A DNA stretch of 40,907 nucleotides, taken from the NCBI GenBank assembly GCA_030614715.1, contig JAUWTM010000015.1, positions 1 through 40,907 on the forward strand, written 5' to 3'. Below are positions 6,253-14,987 of this stretch, piece by piece. Source of the stretch: Planctomycetota bacterium (GTDB lineage Bacteria; JAJVIF01; JAPKYR01). The first letter of the stretch is position 1, and every line of letters starts with the position of its first letter. The notes beneath the pieces are model-generated. The model saw only the letters and a program-made list of their open reading frames with translations. It searched no databases and was not told where the DNA came from. The position numbers and the translations under genes are program-made.

Positions 6253-8973
6253 ATGCTTTCGAGACGCTTCTCCTCAACAATCATGGCATTGGGTGTTGTG
6301 TTTTTGGTTTTCACTCTGATCGGCTGTTCCAGCGGTGATCCGATTTTACCATCAAACGACACATCCACGGACCTGCAGTCGCAGCCTGACACGAATCGCA
6401 CGGTCCTGGGTGTTTATACCCTGAGAATTGAGGACATCGAAGATTCTGCAGGGAATGTGGTCGATGCTAAGGTCGAATTAGTACCGAACAGAAACCTTGA
6501 TTTCTACCATGTCGATGTAGCAGGCTGGCTGAATCCACCGAATTGCTACACTTGCCTGCAGATTCATCCTGTCGCTTCATCCTGGGTTAATGGCGGACTC
6601 ATCATCCAGACCACCATAATTTTCTCAAATCCATTCAATATTACCGGCTGGGACATCAGGGGTATTATATTCCCGGGTCTTGATGGCTCCGTGCCCCAGG
6701 CCGATCTGATGAATTTCGAAGGGGAACCGGCCCATGACGGACTGGACGTCTGGTGGCATGCCACCCAGGCTTACGGTGACCTGGAATATAATCCCTATAT
6801 GACATTCAATGTGGGTGAGGAGTACGCACCGTTCAACGGCCTGGCGTCTCATGGAACCACCTATTGGCTCTGGAAAGCACCGGACTATCCACTTGTTGAC
6901 ATGCTTTACGTTGTGGACGCATCGTGGTCTCCCGGTGCTCACGATCCTTTAACTCACAACAGGCCGGAAGCGGTCGATGCTTATGTCCCATCAGTTGTCG
7001 GGCCCATACACCCGTTCGGCTCGGACGCTTACATCAACGTCACTCTGACAGACTGGCAGGATAATATCGATCACGTTCTGCTCGACCTTGCAGAACTTGG
7101 CGGGCAGGGCGAAGTTGAGATGGATTACGTCAGCAATCCGGAACCCCATAAATACATCTACGAGTATTACCTTTTTGAGGACGGCGGCCTTGAAACCGGC
7201 GTCAGAAGAATCAGAATAAAGGCCTACGACCAGGCATCCACTGAGTATTTCGTCAAGGATTTCCCCGTCTACTGCTGGTGGGATGACCAGCCCCCGGAAT
7301 ATCCGGCCGGTGTAGACAGCCTGATCTGGGACCATATATCAGGTCCTCAGTACCTCTGGCTCTTCTACTACCAGGGAATTGACGGCTCGAAACCGATCGA
7401 ATACATCTTCTATGGCGGAGATTATGCCAATATAACATTCGCGGACGCTGCTCCAGCACTCAAGGTGGAAAATGACCTGACCTACACCGGCTACACAGAC
7501 CTCGGAGCGGTCGCTGCTCCCGACAACGTACCCCGCTGGTATGGAATCGACCTGAAAGACGCGCAGGGTATATACGACACCTATGAAAATATCTGCGATT
7601 ATCCCGCGACACGTTACGGTGCAGAATCAACATGGACATTCATCAAGGACCAGCCGCCGAACTCGGACGGTATCTTCGGAATAGCACTTGGTGACGTAGA
7701 CAACGTTCCGGGCGATGAAATAGTGGTCGGTGCAAGAAACGGAAAGGTCTACGTCCTCGGTGGTAACGGCACCGGTAATCAGGACACCAGGATCTGGGAG
7801 TACACGACCGGTGGTGAGATCCAGTCTACACCGGCTCTGGTCGACCTGAACGGTGACCATCAACTCGATGTAGTTGTAGCGAGTGACGATATCATCGTTT
7901 ACGCGCTTGACGGTGCAGGCGATGGAATGGGCGGTACAACCCCGTTATGGACTTATCCCGCCGGTTCGGGAATCCTGATGCACGGCTCACCGTCGATCGT
8001 TGAGGATTACAACGGTGATACTGTTCCGGATGTAGTTATCGGTACCGGTGACGGTACTGTGCTGGCTCTGAGTGGTGCTGACGGCTCACTGATCTGGGAC
8101 TACCATGCGGGGGGCGGAATCGCTGGAACTCCCGCTGTTGCCGACCTGAACGGCGACACTATTTGGGATGTTGTTGTCGGATCGTACGACACGCAGATTC
8201 ATGCTATCAACGGCGCAAACGGTAACGAGCTCTGGACCTACTACGTCGGTCCGGGCATGTACAATATTGACTGCTCACCGGTGCTGGTCGACGTAAACAA
8301 CGACCAGGTTCCGGACTGCATCGTCGGTTTCCGCGACAATGTTGGTGAAACGAAATCAGCTATCGTTGCCCTTGATGGTACCAACGGTGAAAACGAGCTC
8401 TGGTACTCCGGTGAAATCTGGGGTAATGCCCGACGTACACCAACCCCGATTCCGGACATCAATGGTGACATGGTTCCCGATTTCATTGTCACCGCCTACC
8501 TGACGGAGGTCCAATCCGTTTACTGTTTAAGCGGTGCCGATGGATCGATCCTCTATACAAGGCTTTACGGAATCGCTGCTGATACTGTGACCAATTACTC
8601 CAGCCCGATCATCGGTGATTTCACCGGGGACGGCCATCTCAACATTCTCTACGGTCGCAAGAATGGTTTCGCAGACCTGTTGAATGCAGGTGATCTTAAT
8701 CACCCGAGTCCATACCTCGGTGGCTGGGGCGGATGGCTCCTCTTCAGCATGCAGATATCAGGTGCTGACAAGAAGGAGCTCTATGCGACCCCTGCAATGG
8801 GTGATGTAGACAACGACGGTGAGTGGGAACTGATCGCGTGCGACATGCGCGGTAACACGTACAAGATCGACATGAACGCACCTGTTCCCACAGATATCGA
8901 GATGCGCGGCTGGACACAGCACCAGGGCAACTGCTGGAACACCGGAACACCCTATTTCGAACCACCGCAGTAA
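6253..8973 (+). CDS. Lipoprotein paralog 1: shared N-terminal module plus FG-GAP-like beta-propeller
   Basis: A signal peptide ends in the lipobox LIGC, so C25 is the probable lipidation site of this 906-residue protein. Residues about 50-330 form a module shared with three other lipoproteins in the window (GVYTLRIED..., then GWDIRGIIFPG, then GLDVWW) and contain a CxxC at C98 and C101. Residues about 480-880 hold roughly eight FG-GAP/VCBS-like repeats with calcium-loop-type motifs (VDLNGDHQLDVVVAS, ADLNGDTIWDVVVGS, GDVDNDGEWELIACD), which fold as beta-propellers. The end, WTQHQGNCWNTG, is typical of such propellers. It should sit on the cell envelope and may bind a ligand or protein. ATG 6253 has GGGAGG seven bases upstream; an ATG at 6190 would spoil the signal peptide. 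No enzymatic motif is visible. Confidence 0.85.
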   Translation: MLSRRFSSTIMALGVVFLVFTLIGCSSGDPILPSNDTSTDLQSQPDTNRTVLGVYTLRIEDIEDSAGNVVDAKVELVPNRNLDFYHVDVAGWLNPPNCYTCLQIHPVASSWVNGGLIIQTTIIFSNPFNITGWDIRGIIFPGLDGSVPQADLMNFEGEPAHDGLDVWWHATQAYGDLEYNPYMTFNVGEEYAPFNGLASHGTTYWLWKAPDYPLVDMLYVVDASWSPGAHDPLTHNRPEAVDAYVPSVVGPIHPFGSDAYINVTLTDWQDNIDHVLLDLAELGGQGEVEMDYVSNPEPHKYIYEYYLFEDGGLETGVRRIRIKAYDQASTEYFVKDFPVYCWWDDQPPEYPAGVDSLIWDHISGPQYLWLFYYQGIDGSKPIEYIFYGGDYANITFADAAPALKVENDLTYTGYTDLGAVAAPDNVPRWYGIDLKDAQGIYDTYENICDYPATRYGAESTWTFIKDQPPNSDGIFGIALGDVDNVPGDEIVVGARNGKVYVLGGNGTGNQDTRIWEYTTGGEIQSTPALVDLNGDHQLDVVVASDDIIVYALDGAGDGMGGTTPLWTYPAGSGILMHGSPSIVEDYNGDTVPDVVIGTGDGTVLALSGADGSLIWDYHAGGGIAGTPAVADLNGDTIWDVVVGSYDTQIHAINGANGNELWTYYVGPGMYNIDCSPVLVDVNNDQVPDCIVGFRDNVGETKSAIVALDGTNGENELWYSGEIWGNARRTPTPIPDINGDMVPDFIVTAYLTEVQSVYCLSGADGSILYTRLYGIAADTVTNYSSPIIGDFTGDGHLNILYGRKNGFADLLNAGDLNHPSPYLGGWGGWLLFSMQISGADKKELYATPAMGDVDNDGEWELIACDMRGNTYKIDMNAPVPTDIEMRGWTQHQGNCWNTGTPYFEPPQ

Positions 8974-9003
8974 TCAGTATATTCCTCGATTTGAAAAATA
9001 TTT

Positions 9004-9028
9004 CCCGCGACAACATCGCGGGTTTTTT
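9004..9028 (+). terminator. Rho-independent terminator
   Basis: CCCGCGA (9004-9010) pairs with TCGCGGG (9016-9022), followed by six T residues. It separates lipoprotein paralogs 1 and 2. The rest of the gap to 9257 contains only a weak hairpin (CAGAC 9071-9075 with GTCTG 9083-9087) and a TAATAT (9231-9236) that could be a -10 element without a clear -35. Confidence 0.85.
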
Positions 9029-9257
9029 CTATTCTTTTACATTCTCCTGCGTATTTTTTTAACTCTAAACCAGACGTTTTAAGTCTGATTCAATCCGGCA
9101 AGAAAATATTGGCGTTGAATGTCTATTCAGTGCCCATGCCCCGTTCAGCCGACCCTCCACGTTTCAATACTAATAATAGACTCACAATCGCAGCCATCGG
9201 ATCTCGAATATTTCCTAGTACACCGTAGGCTAATATCCCGGTTTGGGGTGGAGTTAG

Positions 9258-11762
9258 ATGAAAAATAAGACTCGATCTTTACTTAATTCTCTGACAGCTT
9301 TTTCTATCTGCCTGTTATGTGCGACAAGTCTCACGCTTGCATGCTCCGGAGGTGGCGACCCCGCAGGTATGCTTCCCGATGTACTCGGTATATCGGACAG
9401 CGGCGGCGCTGACCTTATACGCGGCTTCGAAGATGAGAGGGGACTCTGGGGTGTATACGCCCTGGATATCGATACCGAAGCCGGTACGGTGGAAGTTGTA
9501 ACATGGGAACGCGGGCTGGAAGCCCATTTCGACGTTACCTCACAGGTGCTGAAACCCGCCTGCTCTAACTGCCTGAGCCTCGAAAATTTCTCGTTCGATA
9601 AGTCCGCCGGAATGATGGAGTTCGATGCAGTCCTGGTCAACCCGACCGTACTCGGTGGATACGACGTCAGGGGAGTCCTGTTCCTCGACGAATGGAACAG
9701 CGGTCGAAAACTCGTTTCCGAGGACGGACTGACCGACTTCTGGTCCAGTGACCCGTACCATCCCGACCCGTTCCAGATCTTTGCCAAGGAAGCTGATGAA
9801 AGGCTTTTCGGTCCTAACGAGCAGTACAGCGTGCCGATGCAGCTTTACTTCCCGACACCTTTCAAACTACTCGTGCCTTTCGTGGTCGATGCATCCTATC
9901 CGGGACATCCCGCGGAACCTGTCGAGTTGACAAATATCAATGTTGATGGCAGCGTCCATACAACGGGCTATGACCTCACCGTCTCGGTCGACCTCGTCGA
10001 CTGGCAGGGTGACGCCAAGGGGGTCTACCTCGACTGCTCACCGCTGAACCCACTCGCTGGACTGCAGTCCTTCGAATCCGAGGCAGCAGGCGCTGCCGGT
10101 GAGACCTACGAAACCTGGACGTTGCATCTCCAGTATGATGCAACTGTACCAAACGCATGGGTGCCGATGAGTACAGGCGAATTCGAGCTCCCGCTTGTGG
10201 CATTCGATACATTCAGCCAGTACAAGATATACCAGAGGATTACGGTCACAGTCACGGAAGATACCGATCCACCCGAATGGACCGGAGAAATTGGCATCGA
10301 GGAGGTCTACTGGGGAAGCCAGCGCGCGATTATCGCTTATTATCCGGCAACTGACCCAAGCGGACCTGTAATCTACAACATCGAGCAGATCTCCGACATA
10401 CCGCTGATCCTGCCTGTTACGCATGAAATTGTTGGCACGTCGCATTACGCGGTTCCAACTGCGGATGGCGCCAATTACACCTTTGTCGTTACAGCCGCCG
10501 ACCAGGCGGGGAATGAAGACACGAACACCAACGAGATAACAGGCTTAACTACATCTGTAACTACACTCTGGGAACGTGTTTTCTCAGCCGACCTGGAATC
10601 GGCACCCACAATCGGCGATCACAATGAGGACAACACCAACGATGTAATCTTCGGATGCGATAACGGCTTCGTGTACTGCCTGAACGGTGATGATGGCGCG
10701 ATCCAGTGGGAGTTCGAAACCGGCGGCATGGTGAAAAGTTCCGCTGCGATAAGGGATGTAAATGACAACGGAACAATCGACGTCGTAATCGGATCGAATG
10801 ACAACAACATCTATGCTATCAACCTTGTCATGACTCAACCCTACGCCATGCAGACCTACACTACCTCCAACCTGGTTGAATCATCACCGGTATGCATCGA
10901 TCAGACCGGTGACGGTATTCCCGAGGTGGTGGTCGGCTCCTTCGATAACAGTCTGTACGCATTCGAGGGCGGTACAGGCAATCTTCTCGTCAGTTATGAC
11001 ACTGGAGCACCTGTCAAGGCGACCCCGGCACTTGAGGATTTCAACGGTGATACGTTCGCCGATGCGCTCGTGGCGTCGGGCGGCATTATCAGTGCTGTCA
11101 ACGGCACTACCGGCGAGAGTTTCTGGAGCTATGACTTCGGTACCGGTTTCTCAATCGGTTCACCCGCTATCGGCGATCTCAACAACGACGGAACCGGCGA
11201 TGGTGTGGTCGGAAGTAACAATGGCGTCTATGCATTCGACGTTGCCGGCACGACTGTACTGTGGGCTAATGAAGAGCTTTCAGGCAATTTCGATACGTCG
11301 CCTGCGCTCGGTGACCTCAACGGTGACGGTACACCCGATGTCGTTATCTCGTCAAGGTACATCGGCGTGTTCGCGCTCGACGGAACCGACGGATCGCTGC
11401 TGTGGGAGAGCGACGACGATATTTACATGCCTACGTCACCGACACTCGCCGATGTAAACAACGACGGCGTGATCGATGTAATTGTCGGCTGTGCTGATTT
11501 CTACCTGAGGATCCTTAACGGTGCGGACGGTATGAGCCTTTACATGTGGACGACAGCCCCGTACGGTGCCGTGACCACGATTCCGCTCATTGCGGATGCT
11601 AACGATGATGGTCTGATGGACATTATCTTCGGCACCGAGAGCCACAGGATGTTCGCCATCACAACAAACCATGATGTACCAACCGATCCCGACCTGATCC
11701 CGTGGCCGAAATTCATGAGGACACGGTCCAACACCGGAAACCTTGATCATCCGCTGTACTAA
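9258..11762 (+). CDS. Lipoprotein paralog 2: shared N-terminal module plus FG-GAP-like beta-propeller
   Basis: The signal peptide ends in TLAC with lipidation at C29; the mature protein starts SGGGDP. Residues about 60-330 match the shared module (WGVYALDID, FDVTSQVLKP, GYDVRGVLFLD, GLTDFW) and carry CxxC at C102 and C105, exactly 73 and 76 residues after the lipidated cysteine, as in paralog 1. Residues about 430-810 hold about eight FG-GAP-like repeats (GDLNGDGTPDVVISS, ADVNNDGVIDVIVGC). It ends WPKFMRTRSNTGNLDH, a common closing motif of these propellers. The length is 834 residues. GGGGTGGAG just upstream of ATG 9258 serves as ribosome binding site. Tandem placement after paralog 1 suggests duplication. 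The role is inferred to be at the cell surface; no catalytic motif is visible. Confidence 0.85.
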   Translation: MKNKTRSLLNSLTAFSICLLCATSLTLACSGGGDPAGMLPDVLGISDSGGADLIRGFEDERGLWGVYALDIDTEAGTVEVVTWERGLEAHFDVTSQVLKPACSNCLSLENFSFDKSAGMMEFDAVLVNPTVLGGYDVRGVLFLDEWNSGRKLVSEDGLTDFWSSDPYHPDPFQIFAKEADERLFGPNEQYSVPMQLYFPTPFKLLVPFVVDASYPGHPAEPVELTNINVDGSVHTTGYDLTVSVDLVDWQGDAKGVYLDCSPLNPLAGLQSFESEAAGAAGETYETWTLHLQYDATVPNAWVPMSTGEFELPLVAFDTFSQYKIYQRITVTVTEDTDPPEWTGEIGIEEVYWGSQRAIIAYYPATDPSGPVIYNIEQISDIPLILPVTHEIVGTSHYAVPTADGANYTFVVTAADQAGNEDTNTNEITGLTTSVTTLWERVFSADLESAPTIGDHNEDNTNDVIFGCDNGFVYCLNGDDGAIQWEFETGGMVKSSAAIRDVNDNGTIDVVIGSNDNNIYAINLVMTQPYAMQTYTTSNLVESSPVCIDQTGDGIPEVVVGSFDNSLYAFEGGTGNLLVSYDTGAPVKATPALEDFNGDTFADALVASGGIISAVNGTTGESFWSYDFGTGFSIGSPAIGDLNNDGTGDGVVGSNNGVYAFDVAGTTVLWANEELSGNFDTSPALGDLNGDGTPDVVISSRYIGVFALDGTDGSLLWESDDDIYMPTSPTLADVNNDGVIDVIVGCADFYLRILNGADGMSLYMWTTAPYGAVTTIPLIADANDDGLMDIIFGTESHRMFAITTNHDVPTDPDLIPWPKFMRTRSNTGNLDHPLY

Positions 11763-11786
11763 GCGTTTAAATATATGATTTAAATG

Positions 11787-11812
11787 CCCGGACTCTCAGT
11801 CCGGGTTTTTTT
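11787..11812 (+). terminator. Rho-independent terminator
   Basis: CCCGGACT (11787-11794) pairs with AGTCCGGG (11798-11805) around a three-base loop, followed by seven T residues. Confidence 0.9.
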
Positions 11813-11821
11813 ATTGGTTGC

Positions 11822-11869
11822 CACTTTTAAGAAAAGTGCCATGCTCAGCCTGAGCATGGGGCATTTTTT
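11822..11869 (+). terminator. Second hairpin pair with T-run
   Basis: Two further hairpins follow the terminator: one with CACTTTT and AAAAGTG arms (11822-11838) and CCATGCTCA/TGAGCATGG (11839-11859), the latter followed by GGCA and six T residues. The second could be a backup terminator. The T-run also lies just before the TATAAT serving the next gene. Confidence 0.55.
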
Positions 11870-11875
11870 CTATTG

Positions 11876-11881
11876 TATAAT
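11876..11881 (+). promoter_or_regulatory. -10 element placed almost at the start codon (possible leaderless transcript)
   Basis: A perfect TATAAT lies eight bases before ATG 11890. No good -35 is seen at 16-18 bases. If it is used, transcription would begin within a base or two of the ATG, and no ribosome binding site precedes that ATG. Confidence 0.45.
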
Positions 11882-11889
11882 CTCACCAT

Positions 11890-12660
11890 ATGGATGACCT
11901 TCGATCAAACGCTGAGATCCGTGCCGATGCAGCCCGCTGGGTTGGTGAGATCAGTGCTAAGCTCGATTCCGATACCTCACGTAAGCTGGCTTTCACCAGT
12001 TCGTTTCTCGACCCGTGGACCATCGCTGTGACGATCGGTGAAGCTGTCCGAAAGGACCTTCGCTTCAGAACAATCGTCCCAAACCCGTCACCACGGATGA
12101 CCTGCATACAGGCCGTGCATCAGAATAACCTTCTCGACTGGCCCGGTCCCGGTATTTCGATCATTCGCGTCAGGCCGGACAATCTTTTTGACCCCCCACA
12201 GCGTTTTGAGATGATCGATAGCCTGACAGACCATCTTGGCAGTGATATTTCATATGGAGATGTCTTCAAAATCGAAGGCGGATGGGCTGTCGCCGTGCAG
12301 GGACTCACTGAAATCCCCGATGTAATTCGCGGATACACGCTCCGCGCATTAACTTCGGAGGAAATCAACGATCTTCCACCTGCAACCACAACCGGACAGA
12401 AAAAAGTGTCGGTCGCATCCCCGAGAATCGATGCAGTAGCGTCCAAAACCCTGAAACCGTCGAGGGAACAGATCAAGAAACACCTGTCATCGGGTGGTGT
12501 CCTTCTGAATTACGAACCCGCGAGAAAACCCGGCTACGAGTTAGTACCCGGCGACATTGTTGCGGTTCGCGGGGGTGGACGGTTCAAATTTCTCGATATC
12601 TCGGGGGCTTCGAAATCAGGACGGATCTATGTTGAGGTTGAAGTGTTGAACGGACCTTAA
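11890..12660 (+). CDS. YlmH-like S4-domain RNA-binding protein
   Basis: The C-terminal 70 residues form an S4 RNA-binding domain: PSREQIKKHLSSGGVLLNYE, GYELVPGDIVAVRGGGRFKF and SKSGRIYVEVEV. This ending is characteristic of the YlmH / photosystem-II-S4 family. The N-terminal part (FLDPWTIAVTIGEAVRKD and following) is compatible with that family's RRM-like region. Family members bind ribosomal RNA; in Bacillus YlmH acts on stalled large ribosomal subunits. At 256 residues the length is normal. The ATG has no ribosome binding site and lies just after a TATAAT. The gene runs into a convergent neighbour with only three bases between stop codons and no room for a terminator. Confidence 0.75.
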   Translation: MDDLRSNAEIRADAARWVGEISAKLDSDTSRKLAFTSSFLDPWTIAVTIGEAVRKDLRFRTIVPNPSPRMTCIQAVHQNNLLDWPGPGISIIRVRPDNLFDPPQRFEMIDSLTDHLGSDISYGDVFKIEGGWAVAVQGLTEIPDVIRGYTLRALTSEEINDLPPATTTGQKKVSVASPRIDAVASKTLKPSREQIKKHLSSGGVLLNYEPARKPGYELVPGDIVAVRGGGRFKFLDISGASKSGRIYVEVEVLNGP

Positions 12661-12663
12661 CCC

Positions 12664-13704
12664 TCAGATGACTTCCCAGTGTCTCCCCGCCATAAAAATC
12701 ACGAATGCTAACGCAGCCAGCAGGACTATCCAGATAATTACCGCCCTGCGCGTATGTCGTTTGGCCCGCTCAGCATCGTACCAGGTCCTTGGACGTATTC
12801 CCTGCGCCATAAAAGTTAAAACTCCTGCGAGGTTGATACAGATCAGGTTAGTAAGGAGTAATAAAAAGGAACCCTGCGCGGGGTCCCAGTCACCCGACCC
12901 GATCAGAAGTCCGCAGGTAACCAGTGGAGGAAGCAGTGCGACCGCGACCATGACTCCCACGAGCGCCGTGGACACTCCCGTCGTAAACGCGAGACTTCCC
13001 GCTGCCCCGGCGACGAGTGCAAGCGCGATATCGGCAAGGCTTACCGATGTGCGCGTCGCGATCTCCTGGCTCGATGCGTCCGGCTTGAAAATCAGGCCGA
13101 GAATTACTGAGACAACCAGGGCAAGCAGGATCCCGACAAGGTTTGTATATGTTGCGCGCCATGCGAGTTTCGTGTCACCCAGCGTTGTTGATAGCGCCAG
13201 CGCAACATTCGGACCAAGCAGTGGAGCGATAACCATCGCACCGATGATCACCGCAAGGTTATCCTTCAACAACCCGACCGCTGCTACAAGGGCAGAGAGT
13301 ATTACCATCGCCATGTATATTTTCGTCAGTCCGGTGGCTTCTGAGATGTCCTCGTAAAGCACTTCACGGCTGATCCGCGACTTCTTCTCCACCTTCTCCT
13401 TTTCTTCCGGGACTTCATCAACGGTCTCGGCCGCTTCAGGAGGTTGCTCTTCCTCCTCCTTCCTTGGAAGCGATGTCAGTACGTCTTGGAGTATCAGCCT
13501 GAAGTTCGGGTCCGATTCAAAATGGTCGGTCAGCTCATCCATGACCTCCTCAGTCTCGGATGAATCGAGAATCAGCGAAAATTTCAGGCGGTCTCCCATC
13601 AGCGGAGTTTCGTAATTATCGAGAAGGGGAGCGTCCTCGAAGAACGTGCGAATCTTCTCACGGTTGTCCTTCGAGACGACTATTTCAATGAGGCGCAGTG
13701 ACAT
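12664..13704 (-). CDS. DUF389-family multi-pass membrane protein
   Basis: The N-terminal 110 residues are a small cytoplasmic domain (MSLRLIEIVV..., then an acidic, lysine-rich linker). The remainder has about six hydrophobic segments with the DUF389 core: GLTKIYMAMVILSALVAAVG, then NLAVIIGAMVIAPLLGPNVA, a conserved motif of this family, then SLADIALALVAGAAGSLAF and VGVMVAVALLPPLV. The family function is unknown; a transport role has been suggested from topology. The length of 346 residues is normal. A GGAGG lies 13 bases before the ATG. It is divergent from rarA, with a palindrome-rich 180-bp gap between them. Confidence 0.85.
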   Translation of the reverse strand: MSLRLIEIVVSKDNREKIRTFFEDAPLLDNYETPLMGDRLKFSLILDSSETEEVMDELTDHFESDPNFRLILQDVLTSLPRKEEEEQPPEAAETVDEVPEEKEKVEKKSRISREVLYEDISEATGLTKIYMAMVILSALVAAVGLLKDNLAVIIGAMVIAPLLGPNVALALSTTLGDTKLAWRATYTNLVGILLALVVSVILGLIFKPDASSQEIATRTSVSLADIALALVAGAAGSLAFTTGVSTALVGVMVAVALLPPLVTCGLLIGSGDWDPAQGSFLLLLTNLICINLAGVLTFMAQGIRPRTWYDAERAKRHTRRAVIIWIVLLAALAFVIFMAGRHWEVI

Positions 13705-13745
13705 GTGTCTGCCGTAACCTCCGGCTTCGTTCCTCTATACGCGAT

Positions 13746-13803
13746 CGGGTTTTAAAAATCAAGCTTGAGAAATCTCAGCCCTGATTTTTTCCTTTAAAAC
13801 CCG
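13746..13803. repeat. Composite palindrome in a divergent intergenic region
   Basis: CGGGTTTTAAA (13746-13756) is perfectly inverted at 13793-13803. Inside it AATCA (13757-13761) pairs with TGATT (13782-13786), and TGAGA (13766-13770) pairs with TCTCA (13773-13777). It lies upstream of both divergent genes, so it is not a normal terminator. It may be an operator, an attenuator or a small inserted element. Confidence 0.6.
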
Positions 13804-13829
13804 GCCCAAATCGTTTATGTTGATCGCGG

Positions 13830-13858
13830 TTGAAATTACCTTGCGTTTAGATTAGTAA
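13830..13858 (+). promoter_or_regulatory. Candidate promoter for rarA
   Basis: TTGAAA (13830-13835) and TAGTAA (13853-13858) are 17 bases apart. TATACA (13862-13867) is an alternative -10 with no good -35. The leader would be about 20 bases. Confidence 0.35.
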
Positions 13859-13883
13859 TACTATACAATTGTTTGGTATTCGC

Positions 13884-14987
13884 ATGACCCTGTTCAGCGA
13901 AAATACGGACCTCTCTGAACTCGACGATCATATCCCTCTGGCTGCACGCCTGCGTCCGAAAATTGTGTCGGAGATGGTCGGGCAGGGAAGGCTGCTGTCA
14001 GAAGACGGCGCCATGACGCGCATGGTCCGTACCGGGCAGCTACACTCCTTCATTTTATGGGGACCTCCCGGCTGCGGTAAAACAACGCTCGCTCGGGCAC
14101 TTGCTAACGAGCTGAATGTCCACTTCCGCGAGTTTTCAGCGGTTGTGAGTACGGTCAAGGACGTCCGCGCGGTCGTTAAGGAGGCCCGTGAGGAGCGACA
14201 GCTGACCGGACGCCAGACAATCCTGTTCATTGACGAGCTTCATCGATTCAACAAGCTTCAGCAGGACGCGTTTCTCCCGCATATCGAGGACGGAACCATC
14301 ATCCTGATCGGTGCGACAACAGAAAATCCATACTTCTCAATCAATTCGGCGCTTCGCAGCCGTCTGACAGTCTACAAACTCGAACCACTGGAAACCGACG
14401 ACCTCAGGATCCTTGCCGACCGCACGGTTGAGTACTTCAACGCTGACAGGCTCGAGGACGATGCGCCGTACGAACTATCCGACGATGTCCGCGACAGCCT
14501 TCTGATGCTTGCAGGTGGTGACGCCCGTACGTTAATCGGCACGCTTGAAGTGGCAAAATCACTTATCGATGAAAAAACAGGGGGCAGGGGAGGGAAATTC
14601 TCTCAGGATGTTATCGAGAATGCCATGCAGGCTGCGTTCCGCGTCTACGATCGTGCCGGTGACACCCATTATGACACCATCTCTGCCTACATCAAAAGTA
14701 TGCGCGGTAGCGATCCCGATGCAGCAATCTATTACCTGGCAAAAATGCTCTCAAGCGGCGAGGATCCGAAATTTATCGCCCGACGTCTTGTTATCCAGGC
14801 TGCGGAAGATGTCGGCAACGCAAATCCGATGGCGCTGGTTGTCGCGAACGCCGCACGTGAGGCGGTCGAGTTCATCGGAATGCCCGAAGCCATGATCCCG
14901 CTGTCACAGGCAACCATCTACGTTGCCACAAGCCCTAAATCAAATGCTGCTGTATCTGCGATTACCACCGCGATGAAGGATATCTAG
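13884..14987 (+). CDS. rarA: RarA/MgsA replication-associated AAA+ ATPase, stopped early by an in-frame TAG
   Basis: This is the AAA+ protein that acts at stalled replication forks together with SSB. Visible motifs: Walker A GPPGCGKT (residues 60-67), Walker B ILFIDELHRF (about 113-122), sensor-1 region LIGATTENPYFSINSALRSR (about 141-160), and the RarA-specific SGEDPKFIARRLVIQAAEDV and SPKSNAAVSAI segments. The frame ends at TAG 14985-14987 after 367 residues, about 80 short of the usual 440-450. The missing C-terminus follows directly in the same frame (14988-15242). ATG 13884 gives a normal RarA N-terminus; a TTG at 13869 is the alternative. It lies divergent from the DUF389 gene. The product is either truncated or made full-length by readthrough. 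Confidence 0.85.
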   Translation: MTLFSENTDLSELDDHIPLAARLRPKIVSEMVGQGRLLSEDGAMTRMVRTGQLHSFILWGPPGCGKTTLARALANELNVHFREFSAVVSTVKDVRAVVKEAREERQLTGRQTILFIDELHRFNKLQQDAFLPHIEDGTIILIGATTENPYFSINSALRSRLTVYKLEPLETDDLRILADRTVEYFNADRLEDDAPYELSDDVRDSLLMLAGGDARTLIGTLEVAKSLIDEKTGGRGGKFSQDVIENAMQAAFRVYDRAGDTHYDTISAYIKSMRGSDPDAAIYYLAKMLSSGEDPKFIARRLVIQAAEDVGNANPMALVVANAAREAVEFIGMPEAMIPLSQATIYVATSPKSNAAVSAITTAMKDI

